DNA of 64,000 nt from Acidobacteriota bacterium. GTDB taxonomy: Bacteria > Acidobacteriota > Aminicenantia > Aminicenantales > Saccharicenantaceae. Each line of letters opens with the position of its first letter. The first letter of the stretch is position 1. The notes beneath the pieces are model-generated. The model did no database searches. It was not told the origin of the DNA and saw only the letters and a program-made list of their open reading frames with translations. Below are positions 28,901-36,880 of this stretch, one piece after another. Made by a program: the position numbers and the translations under genes. The stretch covers positions 61,974 through 125,973 of the forward strand of contig JAKQUO010000045.1 in assembly GCA_029569255.1 (NCBI GenBank), in the 5' to 3' direction.

Positions 28901-29279
28901 CTTCCGCGGCCACATGGTCGTCCTCTGCAACGAACGGACGGCCTCGGACGGCGAGGCCTTCGCCGAGGGCTTCCGGCGGCTCGGCCTGGGCCGGGTCATC
29001 GGGACGCGGACATGGGGCGGCGAGATCTGGCTGAGCCAGTCCAATGTCCTCGTCGACCGCGGCATCGCCTCGGCCGCGGAAACGGGCGTCTACGGGCCCG
29101 AGGGCGAGTGGCTCATCGAGGGCCGCGGCGTCGAGCCGGACATCGTCGTCGACAACCTGCCGCGCGCGACCTTCGACGGCCGCGACGCCCAGCTCGAGGC
29201 CGCCGTCAAGCACCTCCAGGAGCTCATCGCCAAGGACCCCGTCGACGTGCCCAAGCCGCCGCCCTATCCCAAGAAGTGA
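25983..29279 (+). CDS. tricorn-type protease (S41 family), exported
   Basis: The 1098-residue protein starts with a signal peptide (MKRALAVLTVLACCLGLARA). Residues about 25-310 and 325-560 form WD40/PD40-type beta-propellers with repeats such as GDLWTVDVRGG and LAWSPDSRWLAY. A linker rich in Lys/Ala/Glu follows (about 545-580), then a PDZ domain (GDTIVAINGVPA) and the C-terminal S41 protease core. The tricorn catalytic set is visible: His762 in LSALHTFV, Ser988-Asp989 in RTASDGEAF, and Glu1046 in WLIEGRGVEPDI. The 58-residue Ser-to-Glu spacing equals that of Thermoplasma tricorn. It is likely periplasmic or secreted and degrades peptides. The first ATG after an AAAGGA site is used. Confidence 0.93.
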   Translation: MKRALAVLTVLACCLGLARAAEPAGRTGYYRFPAIHGDTVVFVSEGDLWTVDVRGGAARRLTSHSGVESAPAVSPDGRTLAFSAQYEGPTEVYAMPLAGGLPARRTFAGQAAAVVGWTPDGRVLYATQKYSGLPNTQLVVLDPATNAETLLPLSQAADGSFDPSGRTLYFTRLPFQGSYTKRYQGGTAQNLWSYTLGAPEAAPLTADYAGTSKNPMVWKDRVYFLSDRDGSMNIWSMDLRGGDLKRHTSHKGFDASSPSLDAGRIAYQLVADLRVYDIAAGTDTALAVTLPSDFDQMRERWVNRPLDWLTSGHVSPNGDRAVFVSRGHVFVAPAGDGRWVRVTRREGVRARAARFLGDGKSLMVLTDETGEWEFHRYPADGLGPAERLTDGAKVIRFDGLPSPDGKWLAFADKDYQLWLLEVGKRTPARIAVSEVGMFSDLAWSPDSRWLAYVEGAPNGFSRIVLHEAATGRRAELTNDRVDSYGPAWSPDGKWLYFLSDRYFQSVVGSPWGARQPEPYFDKTAKVYAAALGGKDPFPFAPATELQGEKKEAGDDKAPEPKAAAAKDGAARDASKPAPGVKVEIALDGLAGRVFEVPLPPGVYSGLAVGDKALFFIDQGSSASGQPKLQAAEIKNRGVQARTLMEDVRQFELTADGKKLFVRKGGDLYVIDAGTAQPTSQTLAERRIDLSKWAFSVDPREEWRQMFLDAWRMERDYFYDRNLHNVDYEGLLERHRPFVERVSDRAELNDLLAHLVGELSALHTFVRGGDLRQPPDNVSPGSLGARLARDEAKGGYRIAHIYRADPEYPDNLSPLGRPMSAIREGDTIVAINGVPALSVPDPSLLLRNTAGQQVLLEVKPAAGGPARKEIVVPITPGAESDLRYSEWEYTRRLEVEKAGKGAIGYVHLRAMGGANYTEWVKNFYPVFDRQGLVIDVRHNRGGNIDSWILEKLLRRAWFYWQSRVGKPTWNMQHAFRGHMVVLCNERTASDGEAFAEGFRRLGLGRVIGTRTWGGEIWLSQSNVLVDRGIASAAETGVYGPEGEWLIEGRGVEPDIVVDNLPRATFDGRDAQLEAAVKHLQELIAKDPVDVPKPPPYPKK

Positions 29280-29316
29280 AGGGGCCGGCCGACCCGACGG
29301 ACGGACCCGTCGGACC

Positions 29317-29345
29317 TTGACAGGCCGGCGCGCCTGTGCTAGAAG
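29317..29345 (+). promoter_or_regulatory. promoter of the NRAMP-related transporter operon
   Basis: TTGACA (29317-29322) and TAGAAG (29340-29345) are 17 bp apart with a TGC extension. Confidence 0.7.
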
Positions 29346-29408
29346 CGGGCCCGGGGACAAGCCGGGGAGCCGGCCCCCTTGAGGGCCGCGGGGACCGAGG
29401 CGGCGACG

Positions 29409-30677
29409 ATGACGCTGGTCGAGAGACTCAAGTCCAACCGGACGGTCCGGAGCTTTCTCCTGTTCCTGGCCGTCCTGGGCCCCGGCATCGTCACCGGCAG
29501 CGTCGACAACGACGCCGGCGGCATCACGACCTACTCGGTGGCCGGGGCCTCCTACGGCTATCATCTCCTCTGGACCCTGATCCCGTCCTTCATCCTCCTT
29601 CTCGTCGTCCAGGAGATGAACGCCCGCATGGGCGTTGTCACCGGCAAGGGGCTGGCCGACCTCATCCGGGAGAACTTCGGCCTCAAGGTCACGTTCGTCA
29701 TCTTCCTGGGCCTGGTCGTCGCCGACATCGGCAACACGGCCACCGAGTTCGCCGGCGTCGCCGGGAGCATGACGGCCCTCGGCGTCAGCAAGTACATCTC
29801 CGTCCCCGTCGTCGCGGTCGGCGTCTGGCTCCTGGTCTCGAAGGGCAACTACCGCACGGCCGAGCGGATCTTCCTGTTCTTCAGCTTCTGCCTGCTGTCC
29901 TACGTCGTCTCGGCCGTCCTGGCCCGGCCCGACTGGGCCCAGGTCGGGACGGCTTTGGTCCGGCCGCGGATGCGATTCGACGTCAGGTACCTGAGCATGG
30001 TCCTGGGCATCGTGGGGACGACCATCGCACCCTGGATGCAGTTCTACATGCAGTCGGCCGTCATCGAGAAGGGCATCAAGATCGAGAAGTACAGGTACGC
30101 CGTCTGGGACGTCGTCATCGGCTGCGTGGCCACGGTCGTCGTCGCCTTCTTCATCATGGTCGCCTGCGCCGCCACGCTCCACGTCAAGGGCATCGTCATC
30201 CATGAGGCCAAGGACGCGGCCATGGCCCTTCAGCCGCTGGCCGGGCCCCTGGCGGCCGAGCTCTTCGCCTTCGGGCTGTTCATCGCCTCGGTCTTCTCGG
30301 CCGCCATCCTGCCGCTGGCCACCGCCTTCTACGTCTGCGAGGCCTTCGGCTTCGAGGCCGGCATCAACAAGAAGATCCGCGAGGCCCCGCAGTTCTACAC
30401 CCTGTTCGGGTCGATCATGGGCCTGGCCGTCCTGATCATCCTCATCCCGGGCGCGCCTCTCATCGGCATCACCATCTGGTCCCAGGTCCTCAACGCCGTG
30501 ATGCTGCCGATCGTCCTCGTCTCGATGATCCGCCTGGTCAACGACAGGAAGATCATGGGCTCGCACGTCAACAAGCCCGTCCAGAACGCCATCGGCTGGA
30601 CGAGCGCGGCGGTCCTCCTGGGCCTGACGGCGGCCCTCCTTCTCACGCAGCTCATCGGGGCCGTCGGCCGGAGGTGA
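29409..30677 (+). CDS. NRAMP-family divalent metal transporter, NRMT-like variant
   Basis: The 422-residue inner-membrane protein has about 11 helices and the NRAMP (SLC11) fold. Helix 1 reads LGPGIVTGSVDNDAGGITTY: the leading GPG and the aspartate are kept, but the canonical DPGN is replaced by DNDAGG. Helix 6 reads GTTIAPWMQFYMQSAV where transition-metal NRAMPs have MPHNLYLHS, so the metal-selective Met and His are Ala and Trp. Loss of that methionine is a mark of NRAMP-related magnesium transporters, so Mg2+ rather than Mn2+/Fe2+ is the likely substrate (inference). The ATG at 29409 follows a GAGG site. The stop overlaps a GTG of the next gene, a PRC/MgtE_N/CBS protein, so the two are co-translated. 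Confidence 0.87.
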   Translation: MTLVERLKSNRTVRSFLLFLAVLGPGIVTGSVDNDAGGITTYSVAGASYGYHLLWTLIPSFILLLVVQEMNARMGVVTGKGLADLIRENFGLKVTFVIFLGLVVADIGNTATEFAGVAGSMTALGVSKYISVPVVAVGVWLLVSKGNYRTAERIFLFFSFCLLSYVVSAVLARPDWAQVGTALVRPRMRFDVRYLSMVLGIVGTTIAPWMQFYMQSAVIEKGIKIEKYRYAVWDVVIGCVATVVVAFFIMVACAATLHVKGIVIHEAKDAAMALQPLAGPLAAELFAFGLFIASVFSAAILPLATAFYVCEAFGFEAGINKKIREAPQFYTLFGSIMGLAVLIILIPGAPLIGITIWSQVLNAVMLPIVLVSMIRLVNDRKIMGSHVNKPVQNAIGWTSAAVLLGLTAALLLTQLIGAVGRR

Positions 30678-30682
30678 GCCCG

Positions 30683-31991
30683 ATGACCGGCCCCGGCCCG
30701 CGCCCCGACTCCCCGCCCGCGGCGGCGGAGCGCGTCTTCGTCTACCTCTCGGAGCTCCTCGGCCGACGGGTCGCCGCGGCGGACGGCCGACGGCTCGGGA
30801 AGCTCGTCGACCTCAAGGTCCGGCTCGGCGAGGCCTTCCCCAAGGTCGTGACGGCGCGCGTGCGGGCGCGGCGGGGGGGCGCGCTGGCCTTTCCCTGGCC
30901 CGGCGTGGCCGCGTTCGCCGGCGACACGGTCGTGATGAGGCCGGGCGCCGAGCCGCGGCCCGCTCCGCCCGAGGTCCCGGCCGAGGAGATGCTGCTCCGC
31001 GAGGAGCTCCTGGACAAGCAGGTCCTGGACATGTCCGGGGCGAAGATCGAGCGCGTGAACGACGTCCACCTCCTCGTCCACGACGGCGACCTGAGGCTCG
31101 TCCACGTCGACATCGGCAAGCGCGGCATCCTCCGGCGGCTCGGCCTGCTCCGCCCCGTCGAAGGGCTGACCCGGTGGTTCTTCGAGTACGAGTTCCCCGA
31201 GGTCCTGGTGTCCTGGAAACACGTCCAGCCCCTCGGCGCCGACCTCGGCCGCGCGGACCTGAAGCTCAGCGTCGGGGCCCGGGGCCTCCACGACCTCCAC
31301 CCGTCGGAGCTGGCCGACATCCTCGAAGACGCGCTCCTGGTTTTCCCGGTCGAGGTCCTCGAGGAAAAACCAGGAGCGCGTCTTCGAGGCCCTCGACCTC
31401 GGGAAGGCGGCCGACACGCTCCAGGAGGTCGACCCGCGGCTGCAGCGGTCCCTCCTCGAGGCCGCGCCGCTCGACAAGGCCTCCGGCCTGCTCGAGGAGA
31501 TGGAGCCCGACGAGGCGACGGAGCTGCTGGCCGAGCTCTCCGAGGACAGGAAGGCCGAGCTCTTCCGGAGAATGCGGCGGCCGCGCCGCGAGGTCCTCGA
31601 GGAGCTCCTGACCTACAAGGAGGGGACGGCCGGACGGATCATGACCAAGGACTTCCTGGCCGTGCGGGAGGACCGGACGATCGGCGACGCCGTCCGCGCC
31701 TTCCGGGACACGGCCCACCCCCTCGAATCGTCCGCCTACATCTTCGTCATCGACCCCGAGGGCCGCCCGCGCGGGGTCATCACCCTGCGCCACCTGCTCC
31801 TCGCCGGCCCCGAGACGCCGGTCCGGAGCCTCATGAACCCGCGCCTCGTCACCGTCCGGGCCGACGACGGCATCGAGTCGGCGGCGGACGTCCTCGGCAA
31901 GTACAAGTTCCTGATGGTCCCCGTCGTCGACGCGGCCGGCGTCCTGGCCGGGGTCATCACCTACCAGGACATCATGGAGGAGACGCGATGA
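30683..31991 (+). pseudogene. PRC-barrel + MgtE_N + CBS-pair protein, frameshifted by an inverted duplication
   Basis: The gene would encode a cytosolic Mg2+-sensing module like that of MgtE but without the channel. The N-terminal part has two PRC-barrel-like units (YLSELLGRRVAAADGRRLGK; LLDKQVLDMSGAKIERVNDV) and begins the MgtE_N superhelix (HDLHPSELADILED). After 31321 the frame is wrong; from about 31390 the correct frame resumes one base on with FEALDLGKAADTLQEV, LEEMEPDEATELLAEL and two CBS domains (GRIMTKDFLAVREDRT, SLMNPRLVTVRADD), ending at 31991. The lesion is a 44-base tract at 31322-31365 in place of the expected 19 bases, a net gain of 25. The ATG at 30683 follows GGAGG by eight bases. 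Confidence 0.82.
31321..31389 (+). repeat. 24-bp perfect inverted repeat at the frameshift
   Basis: Left arm 31321-31344 (starting CCTCGAAGACGCGCTCCTGG) is the exact reverse complement of right arm 31366-31389, with a 21-base loop. The tract 31322-31363 equals the reverse complement of the 42 bases expected in an intact gene (coding LEDLDRENQERVFE). Confidence 0.9.
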
Positions 31992-32055
31992 CCTCGCGAA
32001 GGCCGGCCAGCGCCTCCGGCGCCTCTCCACGCGGCCCTTCGGGAACGCGCCTCCG

Positions 32056-35007
32056 TCAGAACGAACTGAGGAAAGCGCACCGCGTGATCTTGGGGACGCC
32101 CTCCCCATCGAGGCGGACCTCGCCCCGGAGGAAACAGACGGGCGGCGTCCCGTAGGCGGCGCAGCGGCTCTCCCCGACGCCTTCCAAGAGCCCCGTCTCG
32201 TCCTCGAACACGTAAAAATACTTCGCGGCGCCTGCCGCCCGCCGGCGGGCGTCGACGACCCGGACGACGAGCTCGACCATGGCCCCGGCGCAGCCCTTGA
32301 GGTCCTTGATCCTGAGCGGCGGCCTTTTCCCCGCGTAGAGCTCGAGGTCGTCCCCCTCCGGCAGGAAGCCGAGGGCCTCGAAGAGCAGGCGCCGTTTCTC
32401 GCCGGGGGAGATGTCGGCCACCTCGTCCATGTCCTCGAGCCCCCGGAAGTAGCGCAGGACCTGGCGCGTCCGCCGCGGCTCGAGGGAGTCGAAGACGCCG
32501 GCCTTGATGAGGGTCAGGAGCTCGGCCCGGCCGGGCTTCGTCCGGGCCAGGACGTCCTCGACCGAGAGGTACTCGCCGCCGGCCCGCCGCTCGTCGAGGA
32601 GGCGCTCGACCGTCCTCGCGCCCAGGCCCTTGATCGCGCCGAGGCCGACGCGGATCGCCGCCCCGCCGCCCGCCCGGGGCTCGACCTCGAACCCGGCGGC
32701 GCTGCGGTTGGCGTCCGGCCCGAGCAGGCGCAGGCCGCAGCGCTTGGCCTCGGCGACGTACTCGGGCAGATCGTAGTAGCCGCCGCCGGCGTTGAGCACG
32801 GCCGCGAAATACGCCGCCGGGTGGTGGACCTTGAGGTAGACGGCCTGGTAGGCCATGGCGGCGTAGGAGGCGCTGTGGGCCTTGTTGAAGGAGTAGGAGG
32901 AGAACTTCTCCATGGTCTCCCAGAGCCGCTCGATCTCCGGCGCCGCGTAGCCGCGCTCGCCGGTCTCGCGGACGAACTTGGCCCGGAGCGCCGGGTCGAC
33001 GGCCCGGCCCTTTTTCAGGCTCCGCCGCAGGAGGTCGCCTTCCTCCGGGGGCAGGCCGGCCGCCCGCTCGGCGATCTGCATGACCTGCTCCTCGTAGAGG
33101 AGGATGCCGCCGGTCTCGGGCAGGATGCGGGCCAGGAAGGCGTCCCCGCCGGGCGAGGGACGTTCCGGGGACATGTCCCCTTGGCACGTGTCCCCGGTTT
33201 TTCGCCGCCGCAGGAGCGCCTCCTTCATGCCGCTCTCGGTCGGGCCCGGGCGGACCAGGGCCAGGGCCTGGGTGACCTCGTGGATGTCCCTCGGCTTCAT
33301 CCGCCGCAGCAGGTTCATCATGGCCGGGCTCTCGACCTGGAAGCAGCCGACCGTCCGGGCCGACCGCAGGGCCGCGTAGGTCGCCGCATCGCCCGGCGGG
33401 AGCTCCCGCAGCTTGAGCTTCTCTTTCGTCTCCGAGATGGCCGCCAGGCCCCGGACCGAGAGGAGGTCGAGCTTGACGAGGCGCAGGTCCTCGACCGCGT
33501 CCTTGTCGAAGTGGGTCATGCGCAGGCCCTTGGCCGAGGTCTCGAGGGGCAGCCGGCGCTCGACCGGCCCCGGGGTCAGGATGACGCCGCCGACGTGGAG
33601 GGAGACCTCGTGGAAGACGTCCTGGAGCTCGGCGGCGAGCTTCCAGGCCTCGAGGCGGCCCGGCGCCGGGGCGGCCAGGCGCAGCGAGGACGGCTCGGCG
33701 AAACACGGCGCCCGCTTGGAGAGGCCCCGGGCCTCGTCGGGCGGGGCGCCGAAGGCCCGGAGCGTCTCGTAGAGGGCCGAGCGGGCCCCGAAGTCCTTGA
33801 GCGAGCAAACGTAGGCCGCGCCGGTCTTGCCCGCGCCGTAGCGCTCGAGGACGTAGGCCAGGACCTCGTCGCGGCGCCGGGAGTCGAAGTCGAGGTCGAT
33901 GTCGGGCGGGTCGGGCCGGCCGCGGTTGAGGAAGCGCTCGAAGTAGAGGTCGAACTCGATCGGGTTGACGTGGGACAGGCCCAGGAGCCAGGCCAGGAAG
34001 GACGACGCCCCCGAGCCGCGCAGGTTGTGGAGGATGCCGCGGCGGCGGGCGAACCCGACGATGTCGTGGACGACGAGGAAGTAGGGGCCGAAGCCGGACT
34101 CGTCGATCGCGGCCAGCTCGCGGCGGGCCCGCTGGCGCTCCTTCCAGGTCAGGTCCTTGGCGGCCGCGAGCCGCTCCATGACGACCTCGCGGAGGCCGCG
34201 GGGGAAGAGGTCGGCCGGCAGGCCGGGGACGACGTCCTCGAAGACGAAGCCGCATTTCCCGGCGACGTCGAAGGTCCGGCCCAGGGCGGCCTTGGCCGCG
34301 TCGCCGAAGCGGCCCAGGGCCAAGGCCTCCTGGCCCGGGCCGAAGAGCTTCATCCGGCCGAGGAGCCGGTCGCGCTCGGGCGGATAGGGGACCTTCTTCT
34401 CGATGGCGTGGAGGAGGACCATCCGCTCCGGGCTGGACAGGTATTTCACCGGGTTGGCCCAGACGAAAGAGCCGGGGGACATGTACCTCCGGTACGTGTC
34501 CCCGTTTTCAACGATCCGGCCGAAGTTCGCGAAGTCCGCCCCGATGTAGAGGTCGCCCGGCCCGGCCTTCTCCCGCAGGTCGGCCAGCATCTCGGCCTCG
34601 TTCGGCCGAGGGGACACGTGCTTGTATGTGTCCCCTTTCTCGTCTCCCGGCTTGGGGGACGGGCCCTCGCCGGCCCCCCGCCCGTCCGGCACGTAGATCA
34701 CGACGAGGCCCGCGGCGTCGCGGACCTCGCGGCGGTTGAGGACCTCCACGAGGTTCGAGTAGCCCTCGCGCGTCTTGACCAGGAAGACGAACCGCCGGCC
34801 GCCCAGCTCGAGCTCGCAGCCGAAAAGGGGCCTGAAGCCGCCGGCCGGCGCGAGGCGCTTCCACTTGCCCCAGCCGTAGATGTTGCCGATATCGGCCAGG
34901 GCCGCGGCCGGCAGCCCCCGGCGCGCCGCGAAGGCCGCCGCCTCCCCGAGCGTGACGCTCCCTCTCCCGCGGCTGTAGACCGAGTGCAGGCGCAGGGGGA
35001 CGAACAC
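32056..35007 (-). CDS. dnaE2: error-prone DNA polymerase III alpha subunit (DnaE2-like)
   Basis: The 983-residue protein is a C-family polymerase. The N-terminal PHP domain is degenerate: its first motif reads FVPLRLHSVYS (normally HxH) and the second ALADIGNIYG (normally DHGN), so the metal site is probably lost. The polymerase core is intact: GSGASSFLAWLLG, PDIDLDFDSRR with catalytic D369/D371/D373 region, VKLDLLSVRGL and LLYEEQVMQIA, then the helix-hairpin and OB parts. It starts at GTG 19 bases after the Y-family polymerase gene and lies in the lexA operon, so it is the SOS-induced translesion type. Three palindromic repeats are inserted in frame, at residues about 125-133, 169-178 and 605-614, each coding GDTxxxxxSP. 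Confidence 0.88.
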   Translation of the reverse strand: MFVPLRLHSVYSRGRGSVTLGEAAAFAARRGLPAAALADIGNIYGWGKWKRLAPAGGFRPLFGCELELGGRRFVFLVKTREGYSNLVEVLNRREVRDAAGLVVIYVPDGRGAGEGPSPKPGDEKGDTYKHVSPRPNEAEMLADLREKAGPGDLYIGADFANFGRIVENGDTYRRYMSPGSFVWANPVKYLSSPERMVLLHAIEKKVPYPPERDRLLGRMKLFGPGQEALALGRFGDAAKAALGRTFDVAGKCGFVFEDVVPGLPADLFPRGLREVVMERLAAAKDLTWKERQRARRELAAIDESGFGPYFLVVHDIVGFARRRGILHNLRGSGASSFLAWLLGLSHVNPIEFDLYFERFLNRGRPDPPDIDLDFDSRRRDEVLAYVLERYGAGKTGAAYVCSLKDFGARSALYETLRAFGAPPDEARGLSKRAPCFAEPSSLRLAAPAPGRLEAWKLAAELQDVFHEVSLHVGGVILTPGPVERRLPLETSAKGLRMTHFDKDAVEDLRLVKLDLLSVRGLAAISETKEKLKLRELPPGDAATYAALRSARTVGCFQVESPAMMNLLRRMKPRDIHEVTQALALVRPGPTESGMKEALLRRRKTGDTCQGDMSPERPSPGGDAFLARILPETGGILLYEEQVMQIAERAAGLPPEEGDLLRRSLKKGRAVDPALRAKFVRETGERGYAAPEIERLWETMEKFSSYSFNKAHSASYAAMAYQAVYLKVHHPAAYFAAVLNAGGGYYDLPEYVAEAKRCGLRLLGPDANRSAAGFEVEPRAGGGAAIRVGLGAIKGLGARTVERLLDERRAGGEYLSVEDVLARTKPGRAELLTLIKAGVFDSLEPRRTRQVLRYFRGLEDMDEVADISPGEKRRLLFEALGFLPEGDDLELYAGKRPPLRIKDLKGCAGAMVELVVRVVDARRRAAGAAKYFYVFEDETGLLEGVGESRCAAYGTPPVCFLRGEVRLDGEGVPKITRCAFLSSF
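33167..33195 (-). repeat. REP-type palindrome inserted in dnaE (C)
   Basis: A 29-bp imperfect palindrome, GGGGACATGTCCC-CTT-GGCACGTGTCCCC on the plus strand. It lies between conserved polymerase blocks and codes GDTCQGDMSP on the minus strand. Confidence 0.85.
34475..34503 (-). repeat. REP-type palindrome inserted in dnaE (B)
   Basis: A 29-bp palindrome with 13-base arms GGGGACATGTACC / GGTACGTGTCCCC, a TCC loop and one T.G mismatch at arm position 8. It codes GDTYRRYMSP in the dnaE frame. Confidence 0.9.
34610..34635 (-). repeat. REP-type palindrome inserted in dnaE (A)
   Basis: GGGGACAC (34610-34617) pairs with GTGTCCCC (34628-34635) across a 10-base loop. Its orientation, judged from the C/T position of the arms, is opposite to B and C, yet it still codes GDTYKHVSP in frame. 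Confidence 0.8.
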
Positions 35008-35026
35008 GGCGCTCCCGTCCCTCCCC

Positions 35027-36250
35027 TCACTTCGTCAGCGAGGCCGTCTTGAGGACGTAGCCCCGCCGCGGGTCGGCGGCGTAGACGGCGTCGAGCATCC
35101 TCTCCCGGGCCGTCAGGACGGCGCCGAAGCCGTACTTGTCCCGGACCTTGTCGATGGCCCCGCCGAGCCGCTCCGGCCGCTCCGAGTAGGGCTCGAAGAG
35201 GGCCGGGGGCCGGACCCGGACCAGGTCCGCGGCCTTGACCCCGACCAGGCGCAGGGCCAGCCGCGAGCCGGCCACGAGGTCGAGGAAGAGCTCCTCGGCG
35301 ACCTTGTAGATCCCGGCCATGTCCTGGAGCGGCGACAGGACCAGGCGGCGCTTGATCTCGGTCTTGAAATCGGCGTAGCGGGCCTTGACCTCGATGACGT
35401 GGGCGTAGAGCCGGTCCTCCCGCAGGGCCAGGGTCAGCCGGTCGCAGAGGTAGGCCAGGTGGGCCAGCAGCAGGCGGCGGTCCCAGAGGTCCTCGAGGAA
35501 GGTCGTTTCGCGCGAGACCGACTTGGGCAGGGTCCGCGAGACGAGCGGCCGGCTGTCGAGGCCGCGCGACTGGAGGTAGATGTCGTCGCCGCCCGAGCCG
35601 AAGAGCGCGCGCAGGGTCGCCCGCGGCAGGCCCCAGAGCTGGCCGATCCTGTGGATGTTCATCAGCCGCAGGACGGCCTGGGCCTTGGGCCCGACGCCGG
35701 GCAGGGCCTCGACGCCGAGGTCGCGGAGGCAGGCCGCCTCCTCGCCCTCGCGGATCTCGAAGAAGCCGGCCGGCTTGGCCCGGCCCGTGGCCAGCTTGGC
35801 CAGGACCTTGTTCGGCGCGGCCCCGACCGAGACCGTGACCCCGATCTCGCGCTCGACCCGCCGCTTGAGCTCGCGGGCCGCCTCGGTGAACGAGGGATAG
35901 ATGCGGCCGCAGCGGGTGAACTCGAGGTAGGCCTCGTCGAGGGAGGCCTCCTCGACGTCGGGCGTCGCGTCGCGCAGGACCCGGAAGAAGCGCTCGGAGA
36001 AGGCCTCGTAGACGTGGTAGTTGCCGCGGACGAAGACGCCCCGGGGGCAGAGCCGGTGGCACTCGCGCAGGGGCATCCCGGAGCGGACGCCGAACTCGCG
36101 GGCCTCGTAGGAGCAGGTCGAGGCCACGCCGCGCTCGTGGGGCAGGCCGCCGACGATGACCGGTTTCCCCGCGAGCGAGGGGTCGAGCAGGACCTCGACC
36201 GCGGCGAAGAAGGCGTCGATGTCGACGTGGACGACGTAGCGCCGGGGCAT
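35027..36250 (-). CDS. dinB: Y-family DNA polymerase (Pol IV / DinB-like)
   Basis: The 407-residue protein is a catalytically complete Y-family polymerase. The metal-binding aspartate is D10 in HVDIDAFFAAVE, and the second acidic pair is D105-E106 in EASLDEAYLE. The steric YEAREFGVRSGMP motif and the helix-hairpin-helix PGVGPKAQAVL are present, followed by the little-finger domain. It bypasses lesions in the cytoplasm. It lies 12 bases downstream of lexA and 19 bases upstream of the DnaE2-like gene. In many bacteria that place holds imuB, an inactive polymerase relative; here the active site is intact, so it is DinB-type. A GGGGGA site precedes the ATG. Confidence 0.92.
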   Translation of the reverse strand: MPRRYVVHVDIDAFFAAVEVLLDPSLAGKPVIVGGLPHERGVASTCSYEAREFGVRSGMPLRECHRLCPRGVFVRGNYHVYEAFSERFFRVLRDATPDVEEASLDEAYLEFTRCGRIYPSFTEAARELKRRVEREIGVTVSVGAAPNKVLAKLATGRAKPAGFFEIREGEEAACLRDLGVEALPGVGPKAQAVLRLMNIHRIGQLWGLPRATLRALFGSGGDDIYLQSRGLDSRPLVSRTLPKSVSRETTFLEDLWDRRLLLAHLAYLCDRLTLALREDRLYAHVIEVKARYADFKTEIKRRLVLSPLQDMAGIYKVAEELFLDLVAGSRLALRLVGVKAADLVRVRPPALFEPYSERPERLGGAIDKVRDKYGFGAVLTARERMLDAVYAADPRRGYVLKTASLTK

Positions 36251-36262
36251 GGGATCCCCCGT

Positions 36263-36880
36263 TCAGTACTTGCGCATGACGCCGATGACCCGCCCCAGGA
36301 TCCTGGCCGACGGGGCCTCGATCGGCTGATAGGCCGGGTTCTCCGGGACGAGGAAGACCCGGCCGTTGTCCCGCCGCAGCCGCTTGAGCGTGACCGAGCC
36401 GTCCTCGAGCATGGCCACGACCATATCGCCCGAGTTGGCCAGGCCGGTCCGCTCGAGCAGGACGTGGTCGCCGTCGTCGATGTAGGCGTCGATCATGCTC
36501 TTGCCGTCGACCCGGATGCAGAAGACGTTGCCCCGGCGGCGGCCGACCATCCAGGACGGGACGTCCATGGCCTCGCCCGTCGCGTCGAACGATTCGCGCG
36601 GCCCGCCGGCCGGGACGAGGCCGGCCACCGGCACCCGGACCCGGCTGTCGGCCGGGCCGGGCAGGGCGGCCACCCGGAGCCCGCCCTCGGCCCGGCTGAT
36701 GTAGCCCTTGCGCTCCAGGCTCTGGAGGTGCTTGAGGACGGCCGAGGGGTTGGGCAGGCCGAGGGCCGCGCCCAGCTGGCGGATGGTCGGGCCGTAGCCG
36801 CGGCCGAGGATGAAGGCCTCGACGGCCTCGAGGACCTCGGCCTGCCGCGGGGTCAATTCCCGCCTCAATCTGTTCACCAT
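36263..36880 (-). CDS. lexA: LexA repressor
   Basis: The 205-residue protein has a winged-helix N-terminal domain (LTPRQAEVLEAVEAFILGRG, then GLPNPSAVLKHLQSLERKGY) and a C-terminal S24 autoprotease. The self-cleavage site is Ala86-Gly87 in VPVAGLVPAGG; the catalytic dyad is Ser128 in GKSMID and Lys166 in VTLKRL. It represses SOS genes until RecA* triggers cleavage. It is the first gene of an operon with dinB and dnaE2. The ATG at 36880 is used; a GTG at 36889 would add three residues. Two direct GTTC repeats lie at the start of its own transcript (36872-36887), suggesting autoregulation. The recognition helix differs from E. coli LexA, so a different operator is expected. Confidence 0.94.
   Translation of the reverse strand: MVNRLRRELTPRQAEVLEAVEAFILGRGYGPTIRQLGAALGLPNPSAVLKHLQSLERKGYISRAEGGLRVAALPGPADSRVRVPVAGLVPAGGPRESFDATGEAMDVPSWMVGRRRGNVFCIRVDGKSMIDAYIDDGDHVLLERTGLANSGDMVVAMLEDGSVTLKRLRRDNGRVFLVPENPAYQPIEAPSARILGRVIGVMRKY

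Noticed and set aside
25794..30566. 1590-residue antisense frame across the tricorn and NRAMP genes
   Set aside because: It runs through two clear genes and an intergenic region and shows no domain.
33167..34635. CRISPR-like array formed by the dnaE repeats
   Set aside because: Spacing is irregular (about 110 and 1280 bases), orientation is mixed and there are no spacers or cas genes.
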